A stretch of DNA of 64,000 nt from Parafrankia irregularis (GTDB lineage Bacteria; Actinomycetota; Actinomycetes; Frankiales; Frankiaceae): contig NZ_FAOZ01000037.1 in the NCBI RefSeq assembly GCF_001536285.1, positions 1 through 64,000 on the forward strand, read 5' to 3'. Of this stretch, positions 1 through 8,234 are shown piece after piece (within the stretch, counting starts at the first letter, position 1; each line of letters begins with the position of its first letter). The position numbers were made by a program, and so were the translations under genes. Below the pieces are notes generated by a model, which ran no database searches, was not told the origin of the DNA, and saw only the letters and a program-made list of their open reading frames with translations.

Positions 1-567
1 GGCGAACTGGCGGTAGTCCGCCTCGATGGCGTCGAACGTCTCCTTGGAGTATCCGACGAGATCGAGCTTGTTCACCGCCAGGACGACCTTGCGGATTCCC
101 AGCAGCGACACCAGATAGCTGTGCCGGCAGGTCTGGGTGAGCACACCCCGGCGAGCATCGACGAGAATCACGGCGAGGTCGGCGGTGGACGCGCCGGTCA
201 CCATGTTCCGGGTGTACTGCTCGTGCCCGGGGGTGTCCGCGACGATGAACTTACGCCGCTCGGTGGAGAAGAACCGGTAGGCGACGTCGATCGTGATGCC
301 CTGTTCGCGTTCCGCGGCGAGCCCGTCGACGAGCAGCGCGAAATCGAGCCCGTCGCCCTGGGTGCCGACCTTCTTCGAGTCGCTTTCCAGCGCGGCGAGA
401 TGATCGGAGAAGACCAGCTTCGAGTCGTAGAGCAGCCGGCCGATCAGCGTGCTCTTGCCGTCGTCGACGCTGCCGCAGGTGATGAAGCGCAGCATCGACT
501 TGTTCTCGTGCGCGCGCAGATAGCCCTCGATGTCGGCCGCGACGAGGTCGTTGGTCGCGTGCGCCAT
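1..567 (-). CDS. cysN: Sulfate adenylyltransferase subunit 1 (CysN), N-terminal 189 residues
   Basis: GTPase subunit of ATP sulfurylase, which with CysD makes adenosine phosphosulfate from ATP and sulfate using GTP hydrolysis. The visible part is the translation-factor-like GTPase domain: P-loop GSVDDGKST, switch region [22 protein letters not shown] (G3) and NKLDLV (G4). The gene runs off the left edge, so its C-terminal domains and any fused APS kinase cannot be judged. The start ATG shares one base with the cysD stop (TGATG), implying translational coupling and the usual 1:1 CysDN stoichiometry. Identity is secure from the motifs and the neighbour. Confidence 0.96.
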   Translation of the reverse strand, partial: MAHATNDLVAADIEGYLRAHENKSMLRFITCGSVDDGKSTLIGRLLYDSKLVFSDHLAALESDSKKVGTQGDGLDFALLVDGLAAEREQGITIDVAYRFFSTERRKFIVADTPGHEQYTRNMVTGASTADLAVILVDARRGVLTQTCRHSYLVSLLGIRKVVLAVNKLDLVGYSKETFDAIEADYRQFA

Positions 568-1535
568 CAGAAGTACCCCTCCTGCTTCTTCTTCTCCATC
601 GACCCGGAGGAGTCGTGGTCGATAACCCGGCCCTGCCGCTCCGAGCTCGTCGTCAGCAGCATTTCCTGGATGATCTCCGGCAGGGTCGCGGCGTTGCTCT
701 CCACCGCGCCGGTGAGCGGGTAGCAGCCCAACGTGCGGAACCGGACGCTGCGCTGCTCGGGAACCTCACCCGAAGCCAGCGGCATCCGGTCGTCATCCAC
801 CATGATCAGCGCTCCGTCACGTTCCACCACCGGCCGCTGGGCGGCGAAATACAGCGGGACGATCGGGATCTGCTCACGGTAGATGTACTGCCACACATCC
901 AGCTCGGTCCAGTTCGACAGCGGGAACACCCGCACGCTCTGGCCGGGGGCCTTGCTCGCGTTGTAGAGGCGCCACAGCTCGGGGCGCTGCGCCTTCGGAT
1001 CCCACCGGTGCTGCGCCGAACGGATCGAGAAGACCCGCTCCTTCGCCCGGGACTTCTCCTCGTCCCGGCGGGCCCCGCCGAACGCCAGGTCGAAACCGTG
1101 CTTGTCGAGGGCCTGCTTGAGACCCTCCGTCTTCCACATGTCCGTGTGCGTCGCGGAGCCGTGATCGAACGGGTTGATCCCCCGCTCGACGCATTCGGGG
1201 TTCTGGTGGACCAGCAGATCGACACCGAGGTCGGCCGCGATCTTGTCGCGGAACTCGTACATCGCCCGGAACTTCCAGGTCGTGTCCACATGCAGCAGCG
1301 GGAACGGCGGCCGGGACGGATAGAAGGCCTTCATCGCCAGGTGGAGCAGCACGGAGCTGTCCTTGCCGACGGAATAGAGCATCACCGGTCGCTCACTCTC
1401 GGCGACCGCCTCCCGGAAGATCTGAATGCTCTCCGCCTCAAGGCGCTGCAGGTGTGTCAGTCGGCCCATGCCGGGGTTGCCCTTCTCCGTCCGTGCTCTC
1501 CGTGCCGGCGCGTCCACGCGGTCGGTCTGGCTCAT
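567..1535 (-). CDS. cysD: Sulfate adenylyltransferase subunit 2 (CysD)
   Basis: Catalytic subunit of ATP sulfurylase, 322 residues, the normal family length. The PP-loop motif SVGKDSS lies at about residues 55-61, and family blocks such as [21 protein letters not shown]-like sequence and [14 protein letters not shown] follow. The first ~22 residues form a basic leader; an internal ATG at residue 23 (MGRLTHLQ) is a possible alternative start. The gene overlaps the upstream nitroreductase gene by 4 bp and the downstream cysN by 1 bp, so all three are probably co-translated. It supplies the first step of assimilatory sulfate reduction in the cytoplasm. Confidence 0.96.
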   Translation of the reverse strand: MSQTDRVDAPARRARTEKGNPGMGRLTHLQRLEAESIQIFREAVAESERPVMLYSVGKDSSVLLHLAMKAFYPSRPPFPLLHVDTTWKFRAMYEFRDKIAADLGVDLLVHQNPECVERGINPFDHGSATHTDMWKTEGLKQALDKHGFDLAFGGARRDEEKSRAKERVFSIRSAQHRWDPKAQRPELWRLYNASKAPGQSVRVFPLSNWTELDVWQYIYREQIPIVPLYFAAQRPVVERDGALIMVDDDRMPLASGEVPEQRSVRFRTLGCYPLTGAVESNAATLPEIIQEMLLTTSSERQGRVIDHDSSGSMEKKKQEGYF

Positions 1536-2473
1536 GGCTGCGGTCCTTCGTCACGTCCGGTGACCGTTGCCGGTCGAGGCTGTCGAGGCTGTCGAGGCGG
1601 ATCGGCGTCGGCGACCGGTCCGGAATCGGCAGCCGGTCCAGGATCGGCAGCTGATCCCAGCGAACCAGCAGCCGGCCGGGGTGGGCCGGCTGTGGTGAAC
1701 CTCGTCCCAGCCGGATCCACGGCCCAGTCCGCGGGGCAGCCCCATTCCTCCTCGTACACAAGCTCGGCCAACGGCCTCCGGCGCACCGGGCCATGCCGGC
1801 CCGCCGGCCGGCCCAGCGTGATGGTGCCGGCGATGAACGTGCCGTCGGGAACCCCCAGCAGGGCCCGCAGCTCGGCATCGACAGCGAAGTTCCAACCAGT
1901 GAACGCGCCACCATATCCGAGCGCGCGGGCGGCGAGCAGAAGATTCTGACAGGCCGGATACACCGACGCGCCCTCGGACGGCGTCGGCTCACGGTAGCGC
2001 ACCAGGCACGGCAGGATCAGCACCGGAATCCGCTCGAACCCGTCGACGAACTGCTGGAGGGCACGGGCCGTCCGGGCCTTCGGCGAGTCGGCGACGCCGC
2101 CGGAGCCGCGGTCGTAGCCGTCCGCCTGGCGTTTCCCACCCCAGGCCCGCCGGGCGGCCTGCCCGATCAGCGCCTTCGCGGCCTGGGCCTTCGGGCCGTC
2201 TGTCAGCACGACGAACCGGAACGGCTGGCGGTTGGACCCGCTGGGGGCCCGGGTGGCCGCGAACAGGATGGTCCGCAGGACCTCCCGGGGCACCGGCTCG
2301 TCGGTGTAGCGACGGATGGCCCGCGTCGTCGTCAGGCCCTCCAGCAGGCCCACCGTGTCTACCGGAAGCTCGATGCCTGGCTGAAACACAGTGCCCGACC
2401 TGCCCGCCTGAAACACGGTGCCTGCCGGAAGCCCTGGGGGCGCCGTAGGCGCCGGGCTCTCCCCCGTGGTCAT
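1532..2473 (-). CDS. Nitroreductase-family FMN oxidoreductase with disordered tail
   Basis: A 313-residue protein with a nitroreductase fold. The FMN-binding core begins near residue 45 ([15 protein letters not shown]) and continues through [12 protein letters not shown] and the C-terminal family block [19 protein letters not shown]. Enzymes of this family reduce nitro groups, quinones or flavins with NAD(P)H; the substrate cannot be told from sequence. The N-terminal ~40 residues and a ~60-residue Pro/Ala/Asp tail are low complexity, the tail being coded by a short degenerate GC repeat. The stop overlaps the cysD start by 4 bp, so it is translationally coupled to sulfate activation, though that may be accidental. 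The exact start is uncertain because no strong Shine-Dalgarno site is seen. Confidence 0.85.
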   Translation of the reverse strand: MTTGESPAPTAPPGLPAGTVFQAGRSGTVFQPGIELPVDTVGLLEGLTTTRAIRRYTDEPVPREVLRTILFAATRAPSGSNRQPFRFVVLTDGPKAQAAKALIGQAARRAWGGKRQADGYDRGSGGVADSPKARTARALQQFVDGFERIPVLILPCLVRYREPTPSEGASVYPACQNLLLAARALGYGGAFTGWNFAVDAELRALLGVPDGTFIAGTITLGRPAGRHGPVRRRPLAELVYEEEWGCPADWAVDPAGTRFTTAGPPRPAAGSLGSAADPGPAADSGPVADADPPRQPRQPRPATVTGRDEGPQP

Positions 2474-2553
2474 CGGTCAGATCCACCTGTCCGCTCGCGG
2501 TGCATCCGTCCATCCTCCCGCTCGGTCGCCGCGCCCGTCCGACTGGCTCGTTG

Positions 2554-2862
2554 TTATGAAGCAACCACGGGCAGGTGCTTCCATCCCCTCGGCGTGGATG
2601 TGTGGTCCAACACCGTGGCTTCGCAGTCGATGTCCCGGTCGGTCCAACGCCGCAGCAGCTCGCCGAGCACCACCCGGCCTTCCATGCCTGCCAGCGAGGC
2701 GCCGAGGCGGAGGTTCGGGCCGCGACCGAAGGCCAGGTGACGGTCGATCCGCCGGTGGATGTCGAACGAGTTCGGGTCCACGAAGTGGCGCTCATCACGG
2801 TCCGCGGAGGAATTGGGCACCGCTGCACAGCGGCGCAGAAAGGTCGCGGTGTGGCGGCGCAC
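2554..2862 (-). pseudogene. Cytochrome P450 C-terminal remnant lacking the heme-ligand cysteine
   Basis: The last ~83 codons of this frame match the C-terminus of bacterial P450s: SADRDERHFVDPNSFDIHRR is the SANRDE...DPDRFDIHR block, and FGRGPNLRLGASLAGMEGRV is the heme loop FGxGxHxCLGAxLARMEGRV. In the heme loop the proximal cysteine is Arg and the preceding His is Asn, so it cannot bind heme in the normal way. The P450 part upstream (some 300 residues) is absent; the SDR gene stop lies only 29 bp away. The frame is otherwise open to a stop. It is best read as a relic left by deletion, with base changes after loss of selection. A short expressed protein is possible but not a functional P450. 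Confidence 0.8.
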
Positions 2863-2891
2863 AGCAGGGCGGCAGGGCTGCAGGCCGCGGG

Positions 2892-3716
2892 TCAGCAGAA
2901 GTCGGAGCCGCCGTCGACATTGACGTTCGCGCCGGTCATGTAGGTGTTGCGACGTGAGGCGACAAAAGCGATCACCGCACCTATCTCGGATGGCGCCCCA
3001 GCCCGCGGCAGGTGCGCGGGGTGACCGAAATGCTCGGCAATACCGCTCATGACGGCCCGTAGGTCCCCGGGATCGATGCCGACACCGCGCGCCCAGGTGG
3101 CCAGCCCCTCGGAGGCGAAACTTCCGGGCGACACGGTGTTGACCAGAATCTCGTCGTCAGCCAGGGTCAGCGACAGGTTCTTGCTGATACTGGTCACCAT
3201 CGACTTGGCCGCCGTGTAGGCGATCAGGGAGGCGGTCTGACGCTTGGTCGAATGCGCTGAGATGTTGACGATGCGGGCCCATTCGGCAGCGCGCAGGAGC
3301 GGGAGGGCCGCACGTACGCAGCGCACCATGCCCAGGACGCCCACATCGACGGCGGCGAGCCAGTCGTCGTCGGTGAGCTCCTCGAACGGGCCCATCCGGG
3401 CGCCCTTCGGACCGGTGGCGTTCACCAGGCTGTTCAGCACACCCCAGCGGCCCCGCACCACGTCGAAGGCGGCGGTCACCTCGTCCGCCCGGGTGATGTC
3501 GGCCTGGAGGGCGACGGCGTCGGCCGCCCCGAACTCCAGCAGCCGCGCGACGGTTCTGTCGAGGTTCGCCCGGCCGCGGGCGAGCACTCCGACCTTCGCA
3601 CCCTCGGCCGCGAAGCACTCCGCGGCGGCCAGGCCCATTCCCTGGGTACCACCCTGCACCACGACCGCGGCACCGGCTAAGCCAAGATCCACCTTGACCG
3701 CTCTCCCATCCGACAA
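2892..3716 (-). CDS. SDR-family NAD(P)-dependent oxidoreductase
   Basis: Classical short-chain dehydrogenase/reductase of 274 residues, the usual length being ~250. The cofactor loop is GGTQGMG (residues 22-28, a TGxxxGxG variant), the catalytic Ser is 153 in NISAHS, and the YxxxK pair is Tyr167/Lys171 (YTAAK). The C-terminus GANVNVDGGSDFC is typical. It probably oxidises or reduces a secondary alcohol or ketone; the substrate is unknown. The gene is divergent from a TetR regulator, which may control it through the repeat-rich spacer. It is followed by a P450 remnant, suggesting it once belonged to a P450-SDR catabolic or tailoring unit. Confidence 0.9.
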   Translation of the reverse strand: MSDGRAVKVDLGLAGAAVVVQGGTQGMGLAAAECFAAEGAKVGVLARGRANLDRTVARLLEFGAADAVALQADITRADEVTAAFDVVRGRWGVLNSLVNATGPKGARMGPFEELTDDDWLAAVDVGVLGMVRCVRAALPLLRAAEWARIVNISAHSTKRQTASLIAYTAAKSMVTSISKNLSLTLADDEILVNTVSPGSFASEGLATWARGVGIDPGDLRAVMSGIAEHFGHPAHLPRAGAPSEIGAVIAFVASRRNTYMTGANVNVDGGSDFC

Positions 3717-3862
3717 TCGAACGATTCACCGACGAACAATTCGCGTGACGAACGATCCCTCCGACAAGCGATCCGCTCGGACGACCGATGCGCCTGACGA
3801 ACGATTCGCCTGACGAACGATGCACCCGCCGACCGATATCCGAGGACCGGTTCACCCGAATG
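3711..3862. repeat. Degenerate ~15-bp direct-repeat array between SDR and TetR genes
   Basis: The divergent spacer holds about nine imperfect copies of a 14-17 bp unit with consensus TGACGAACGATNCGCC. The clearest two are adjacent near 3793-3826. The units are all in the same orientation. The array fills almost the entire space between the divergent starts and could be a multi-site operator or a decayed minisatellite. Confidence 0.7.
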
Positions 3863-3890
3863 AATTTCGCGACAGTATGATGACACCAAT

Positions 3891-4685
3891 ATGAGCGTGC
3901 CCGCAACACCCGCCGAGAACGAGGGCCAGGCGCGAGCCCGTCGGCGCTACAACAGCCCGGTCCGCCGCGAGCGAGCCGTCCAGACGCGGGAACGCATCGT
4001 CACCGCCGGCTCCGAACTGGTCCACGGGTTCCCCGTCTGGGACTGGAGCGACCTCACCTTCCGTGCGGTCGCCGAGCGGGCCGGAGTCGGCGAGCGCACC
4101 GTGTACCGCCATTTCCCCACCGAGGTCGACCTGCACGGTGCGGTCATGCGCCGGCTGCAGGAGGAGGCCGGCGTCACCTACGACAACCTCGGTCTCGATC
4201 GGCTCACCGAGATCACCGCGCGATCCTTCGCGACGCTCTCGTCCTACGCCGTGGCGCGCTGGGACCGCACCGAGCCGCACCAGCCGGCACTCGTCGCGGA
4301 GGACCGGCGGCGCCGGGACGCACTCCTCGCCGCCGTCGCCCCGCACAGCGCCGGCTGGAGTGACGACGAGCGCGCGGCGGCGGCGGGCATGCTCGACGTT
4401 CTGTGGAACGTGCCGACCTACGAACGACTGGTCCGGACGTGGAACCTCACGCCCAGCACCGCGACCGAGGCCGTCAGCTGGGTCCTTGATCTGGTTGTGG
4501 AGGCGATCCGCGCCGGCCACCGTCCCGGTGCCGGCCGGCTCGAGGCAGACCGGCACCAGCAGGCCAGCTCAGCACCGACAGACCCCACTCAGGCCGGGCC
4601 AGAGCACACCGAGCCGGGGCAGGCGGTGTCAGGGCAGGCGGGCATCAAGCTCGGTCAGGGCGGTCAGGGCGCCGAGCGGGAGTGA
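3891..4685 (+). CDS. TetR/AcrR-family transcriptional regulator
   Basis: A 264-residue one-component regulator. The N-terminal TetR DNA-binding domain covers about residues 28-88: TRERIVTAGSELV is helix 1, and LTFRAVAERAGVGERTVYRH is the helix-turn-helix. The rest is a ligand/dimerisation domain without a recognisable ligand class. The C-terminal ~50 residues (from RPGAGRLEADRHQ on) are disordered and Gln/Gly/Pro rich. It is transcribed away from the SDR gene across a direct-repeat array, the standard arrangement for a TetR repressor controlling its neighbour. Its last 57 bp overlap the sir2 gene on the other strand, which may mean the true functional end of the protein is the folded domain. 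Confidence 0.9.
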   Translation: MSVPATPAENEGQARARRRYNSPVRRERAVQTRERIVTAGSELVHGFPVWDWSDLTFRAVAERAGVGERTVYRHFPTEVDLHGAVMRRLQEEAGVTYDNLGLDRLTEITARSFATLSSYAVARWDRTEPHQPALVAEDRRRRDALLAAVAPHSAGWSDDERAAAAGMLDVLWNVPTYERLVRTWNLTPSTATEAVSWVLDLVVEAIRAGHRPGAGRLEADRHQQASSAPTDPTQAGPEHTEPGQAVSGQAGIKLGQGGQGAERE

Positions 4686-5489
4686 GACGCCGCCGCCGGC
4701 ACGGACACCGGCCTCCACCGGGTTGACCCGGATCAGCCGGCTGCCCGCGACCGACTCTGCCAGCCGCCGCACGGTCGGCACCGCGGTGCCGGCACCGAGC
4801 TCGATCACGGCCAGCCGGGCATCGCCACCCCCGGCGAAATGCCCGTCGAGCCAGGACATGCAGGCACGCGTCGCCTGCTCGGTGCGTAGCCCGACCCAGT
4901 TCCAGTCACCGAACATCAGGATGTTCGGGCGGGCGAGCGAGCCGCAACGCGGGCAGCGGGGCAGCGGTTCCCGCGCCCGCATCGACTCCTGGTCGACCGT
5001 GACATCGACTCCCTGCGCCGACCAGATGTCCGAGGTGCAGGGCCGCACGCACTGAAGGTGATGGATCGAACCGTGCACCTCTGCCACCTCGGCGATGCCG
5101 GCCCGCTGGAACTGGCCGTCGACGTTGGAGGTGAACACCCACATGCCTGCGGGCAGCCGAGCGCCCCACCGGCGCAGGATGCCGAAGCCGGCATGCGGAA
5201 CGGTCTCGCGGTAAAGGGCGAGCCTGTGACCGTAGAAGCCCCACGCCAGGGCGGGGTCGGTGCCGAAGTGGGCCGGATCGGCGAGCTCGACGAAGGACAG
5301 GCCGAGGCGGGCGTAGGGCGGGTACGCCTGCCAGAACCCGGTGTCGCCACGGAAGTCGGGCAACCCGGAATCCACCCCCATGCCCGCTCCGGCGCACACC
5401 AGCAGCGCGTCCGCTTCGCCCAGTAGCTCGGCCGCCCGGTCCAGGGCATCGCGGACCTCGGCCGACGGATGCTCCCGCGACGCCGTCAT
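4629..5489 (-). CDS. Sir2-family NAD-dependent protein deacetylase
   Basis: Sirtuin-fold protein of 286 residues. NAD-binding motifs are GAGMGVDSGLPDFRG (34-48) and TSNVDGQFQRAG (119-130). The catalytic base is likely His138 in EVHGS. Four cysteines, 146/150 and 178/181 (CVRPC and CPRC), can form the structural zinc site; the first pair has a CxxxC spacing instead of the usual CxxC. The GAG-MG and TSNVDGQ variants place it in the divergent bacterial branch rather than the CobB type, so it may deacylate proteins or act as an NAD consumer. It is transcribed convergently with, and overlaps, the TetR gene by 57 bp. The start has no strong ribosome site visible. Confidence 0.9.
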   Translation of the reverse strand: MTASREHPSAEVRDALDRAAELLGEADALLVCAGAGMGVDSGLPDFRGDTGFWQAYPPYARLGLSFVELADPAHFGTDPALAWGFYGHRLALYRETVPHAGFGILRRWGARLPAGMWVFTSNVDGQFQRAGIAEVAEVHGSIHHLQCVRPCTSDIWSAQGVDVTVDQESMRAREPLPRCPRCGSLARPNILMFGDWNWVGLRTEQATRACMSWLDGHFAGGGDARLAVIELGAGTAVPTVRRLAESVAGSRLIRVNPVEAGVRAGGGVSLPLGALTALTELDARLP

Positions 5490-5820
5490 CTTCGCCTCCA
5501 GTACCCGTCAGGTCATCGGCGTCCCCATCATCTCGGCCGGGGGCGGACCACTCACGGTCCCGCCCCCTCGATCGGGGCGTCCCCGGACCCGTTCCGACCG
5601 CCGCCACGCCGCCACGCCGCCGCGCCGTTGCGCCCACACCGGACGCCCCATCACCGCGACCGGATTCACAATTCCAGCCCGTGCCATGCCGGCTCGTCGT
5701 ACAGTCCTGGCAGAGTTTCATTCGGAGGGACACTCTCGGACGGATTCTGCGTGCCCATTTCGGGCACTGTCGGCCTTACCACCCGGCGAAGTGACCCCGT
5801 TGATCTCTTCGGGGGCGCGG
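5490..5820. other. Divergent intergenic region upstream of the EAD/VMAP cassette
   Basis: About 330 bp between the sir2 start and the first gene of the conflict cassette. No gene is evident. A short hairpin GCCCATTTCGGGC lies near 5753-5765. Promoters for both directions are expected here, but no convincing -35/-10 pair is visible. Confidence 0.4.
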
Positions 5821-6516
5821 ATGTGCACGAATCAAGATCGGGAACAGTCCGGCCCGAGTTCGCGCCGACTCATCGAACGGCGTCTGGTCGAGGTGCTCGA
5901 CGACGCCGCCGATCTGCATTCCGAACGCAGCCGCCTGCTGCTGGCCCGCCAGGTCGAGCGGGAACTGAACACCCGCGTCCGGGTGACCGACCTTCCCCTC
6001 TCGCGGCAGTGGTTCATCCGACTGCTGGAGATCTGCGCCGAGCGCCCCGGCGGAATGGCCGCACTCGCCGTGGCCGTCGCGCAGATGGAGCCCGGCGGAG
6101 TCACCGCGAAGGACGTCGCACAGCTCGCCGCACGCTGGGAGCAGCTCGGCACTCCACGCGGAAAGCGCGCCACCACAGCGGAAACCGCAGCCCCGAGCAT
6201 CAGGCCGGCATGGGAGAGCCCCACACCGGAAAGGATCACCGGCGCTCCGAACGTGCACGGACTCCACGTCACCGAGGTGCAGGCTCTGGCCGCCGCCTTT
6301 CCTGCCCGGTCCGCGTCGCAGAGCCTTCTCACCGCCGCCGGTCTCGCGCCGGAGCAGCAGCCGTCCTGGGCCGCACGCAGCGCCCTGGAGTTCTGGACCG
6401 AAGTGAATCAGCTCCTCACCGCCGGCGCGCTGGTGGACGGCCGCCGGAAAATTTTGGCCGCAGCAGCCGAGCGCCTACCCGAAAACCCGCATTTCGGGGG
6501 TTTCCAGCCACCTTAA
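5821..6516 (+). CDS. EAD2-EAD1 adaptor-like protein of a vWA-MoxR conflict system
   Basis: A 231-residue protein made of two effector-associated domains and no enzymatic domain. Residues ~16-92 are EAD2-like and align by eye with the N-terminus of the next gene product (shared pattern LHxxxSRxxLxR...DLPxxRxWFxxL). Residues ~148-225 look like EAD1: AAFPARSASQSLL, a central Trp (EFWTEVNQ) and the closing LPENPHF block. In the families described for NTP-dependent conflict systems, EADs make homotypic contacts that recruit effectors. A protein with one EAD of each kind would bridge an EAD2 system to any EAD1-carrying effector. The start was placed at ATG 5821; the open frame extends upstream only as low-complexity sequence. 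It lies 86 bp before the VMAP-like gene. Confidence 0.7.
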   Translation: MCTNQDREQSGPSSRRLIERRLVEVLDDAADLHSERSRLLLARQVERELNTRVRVTDLPLSRQWFIRLLEICAERPGGMAALAVAVAQMEPGGVTAKDVAQLAARWEQLGTPRGKRATTAETAAPSIRPAWESPTPERITGAPNVHGLHVTEVQALAAAFPARSASQSLLTAAGLAPEQQPSWAARSALEFWTEVNQLLTAGALVDGRRKILAAAAERLPENPHFGGFQPP

Positions 6517-6602
6517 TTGTGCTGATGTAGGACACTCTGAAGAAGGCTCAGCCGCGCCCGGCAGATCTACCTGCGCGGCCGGCGCGAGAGGTTCGGGGGG
6601 CC

Positions 6603-8234
6603 GTGACCGGTGCGGATGAACCTCGCAACCGTATGACTCGGGATGCTTTCCTGCACCGATACCGGTCCGCGGTCGAACGGCAGATCGTCGAAACCCTCGA
6701 CGACCACCCGGACCTGCACGGGGCCGGAAGCCGACCGGTGCTGCTGCGCAGATGCGCTGCCTGGTCGGGGACACGGCTGCCGATCAGTGACCTGCCGCAC
6801 GCCCGGCACTGGTTCGTCGACCTCGTGGGCTCCTTCAGCCGCGAAGGCCGCTTCGATTTCCTGGCCGAGGCCGTCAACGACCTGACCGGTGACGGCGAGC
6901 TGCGCGCGGCACTGCTGCGGCTGGACGACGCCTGGCAGGCAGCCGAGGTCGCCGCCGACGCTCCCGAGGGCCTGTGGGAGGAGCTCCAACGTGAGCTGAG
7001 CTCCGTGCCGGCGTCGCGGGTCGCGGACGTCCTGCACCAGGTCACCGAGGGCCGGCACAGCGGGCCGGAGTCCGACCACTGCAGGACCGCCTGGGATCTG
7101 TTCGTCTTCCTCTGCGACCGGTCGGCTCCGGGCGGCCGGCTCGGTCCCCGCATCGAGTTCCTCGAGCATCTGGTGCACGACATCGATCAACGGGTGGCAC
7201 GCCGGGTCGAGGCCTGGCACCAGTCCTGCGCCGACGACTGGAAGGCGACGGCAGCGCTGCGTGCGCTGCGGCTGGGCCGCGGCAGCCCTGGCAGCCCTGG
7301 CAGCGGTCGCAACGGTGACGACGGCCGAAGCCGACAGGCGATCCTGACACTGCAGCTGGAAAGGATCGCCACCAGCCCCGACCTCTATCTGCTGCGCACC
7401 TGGCAGCAGTGGGACGGCCAGGAGACCGTCTTCCACCCGGCGGCGCCACCGGTGCAGATCACCCGCCAGGCCCTGGAATGGCAGGTCGAGGCGGCGGTGC
7501 AGCGGTTCGAACGCTCCCTCGCGAGCGACGGTGTCGACGCGCGGATCGAGTTCATCCTGCCGCTGGACCTGCTGGGCCTGCGGGTTGAGTCCTTCCGCGT
7601 GGAGTGGGCTACCGGTGTGCCGCTCCCCCTCGCGCTGCGTTATCCGGTCGTGCTGCGCAGCCTCGACCGGATGCGCCAGCGGGAATGGCACCGGGCGTGG
7701 CGCCTGCGGTGGCGGATCCTCACCCGGGAACCGGCGCGGGCCGCCGTCGTGCGTGGTGAGCCCGCCGACGGCAGCCTGCGCCGGCTGGAGGCACGGCTGC
7801 TCTCTGACGAGGGAGTGGTCGCGGTGGTGTTCGACAGCGTGCCGGCAGGTCACGTGCCGGCGGGCCGCGTGCCCGTGGGCCATGCTCCGACGAGCCGCGT
7901 GCCCGTGGCCCGGCTGCCTGCGGCCCACCATCCCACGCCGCCGCACGAACAGCTCATCATAGCCCTACGCTGCGGAATTCCGGGAATTCTCTGGTCCTAT
8001 TCCCCGGATGCGGCGGACGCCGCCTCGGGGATCCATGAGTTCGCCGGCACCCAGAAAGTTGACACCCTTCCCGACCGGGTCACCTCCGCCCGCCGTGCGG
8101 CTTTCCTGGAAACCGCACCGGACAATAGCCTCGGAGGGTATCTTGCGCTGTTATGGGATGACCCCGACAGGCTGCCGGAACGGGGGTTGGCCGGTTCTCC
8201 CAGCCACCCCGAGGGGGGACACCACCGTGACTGA
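6603..8234 (+). CDS. VMAP-like vWA-MoxR-associated protein with N-terminal EAD2
   Basis: A 543-residue protein, likely the third partner of the vWA-MoxR-VMAP ternary system. Residues ~15-100 form an EAD2-like helical domain homologous to that of the preceding gene. A middle region follows with a Gly/Ser linker near 230-245. The C-terminal half carries the VMAP-C-like sequence: FILPLDLLGLRVESFRVEW, then ALRYPVVLRSLDRMR and LEARLLSDEGVVAVVF, ending in GYLALLWDDPDRLP. A 15-bp in-frame minisatellite near 7843-7923 inserts VPAGH/VPAGR-type repeats. The start is GTG 6603 behind a G-rich stretch; ATG 6633 is an alternative. It overlaps the MoxR gene by 8 bp. The role of VMAPs is presumed to be signal transduction or effector control and is not biochemically settled. 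Confidence 0.75.
   Translation: MTGADEPRNRMTRDAFLHRYRSAVERQIVETLDDHPDLHGAGSRPVLLRRCAAWSGTRLPISDLPHARHWFVDLVGSFSREGRFDFLAEAVNDLTGDGELRAALLRLDDAWQAAEVAADAPEGLWEELQRELSSVPASRVADVLHQVTEGRHSGPESDHCRTAWDLFVFLCDRSAPGGRLGPRIEFLEHLVHDIDQRVARRVEAWHQSCADDWKATAALRALRLGRGSPGSPGSGRNGDDGRSRQAILTLQLERIATSPDLYLLRTWQQWDGQETVFHPAAPPVQITRQALEWQVEAAVQRFERSLASDGVDARIEFILPLDLLGLRVESFRVEWATGVPLPLALRYPVVLRSLDRMRQREWHRAWRLRWRILTREPARAAVVRGEPADGSLRRLEARLLSDEGVVAVVFDSVPAGHVPAGRVPVGHAPTSRVPVARLPAAHHPTPPHEQLIIALRCGIPGILWSYSPDAADAASGIHEFAGTQKVDTLPDRVTSARRAAFLETAPDNSLGGYLALLWDDPDRLPERGLAGSPSHPEGGHHRD

Noticed and set aside
615-1949. Long plus-strand open frame antisense to cysD and the nitroreductase
   Set aside because: It is a mirror of the high-GC codon pattern of the real genes; the His/Arg/Gln-rich protein has no recognisable fold.
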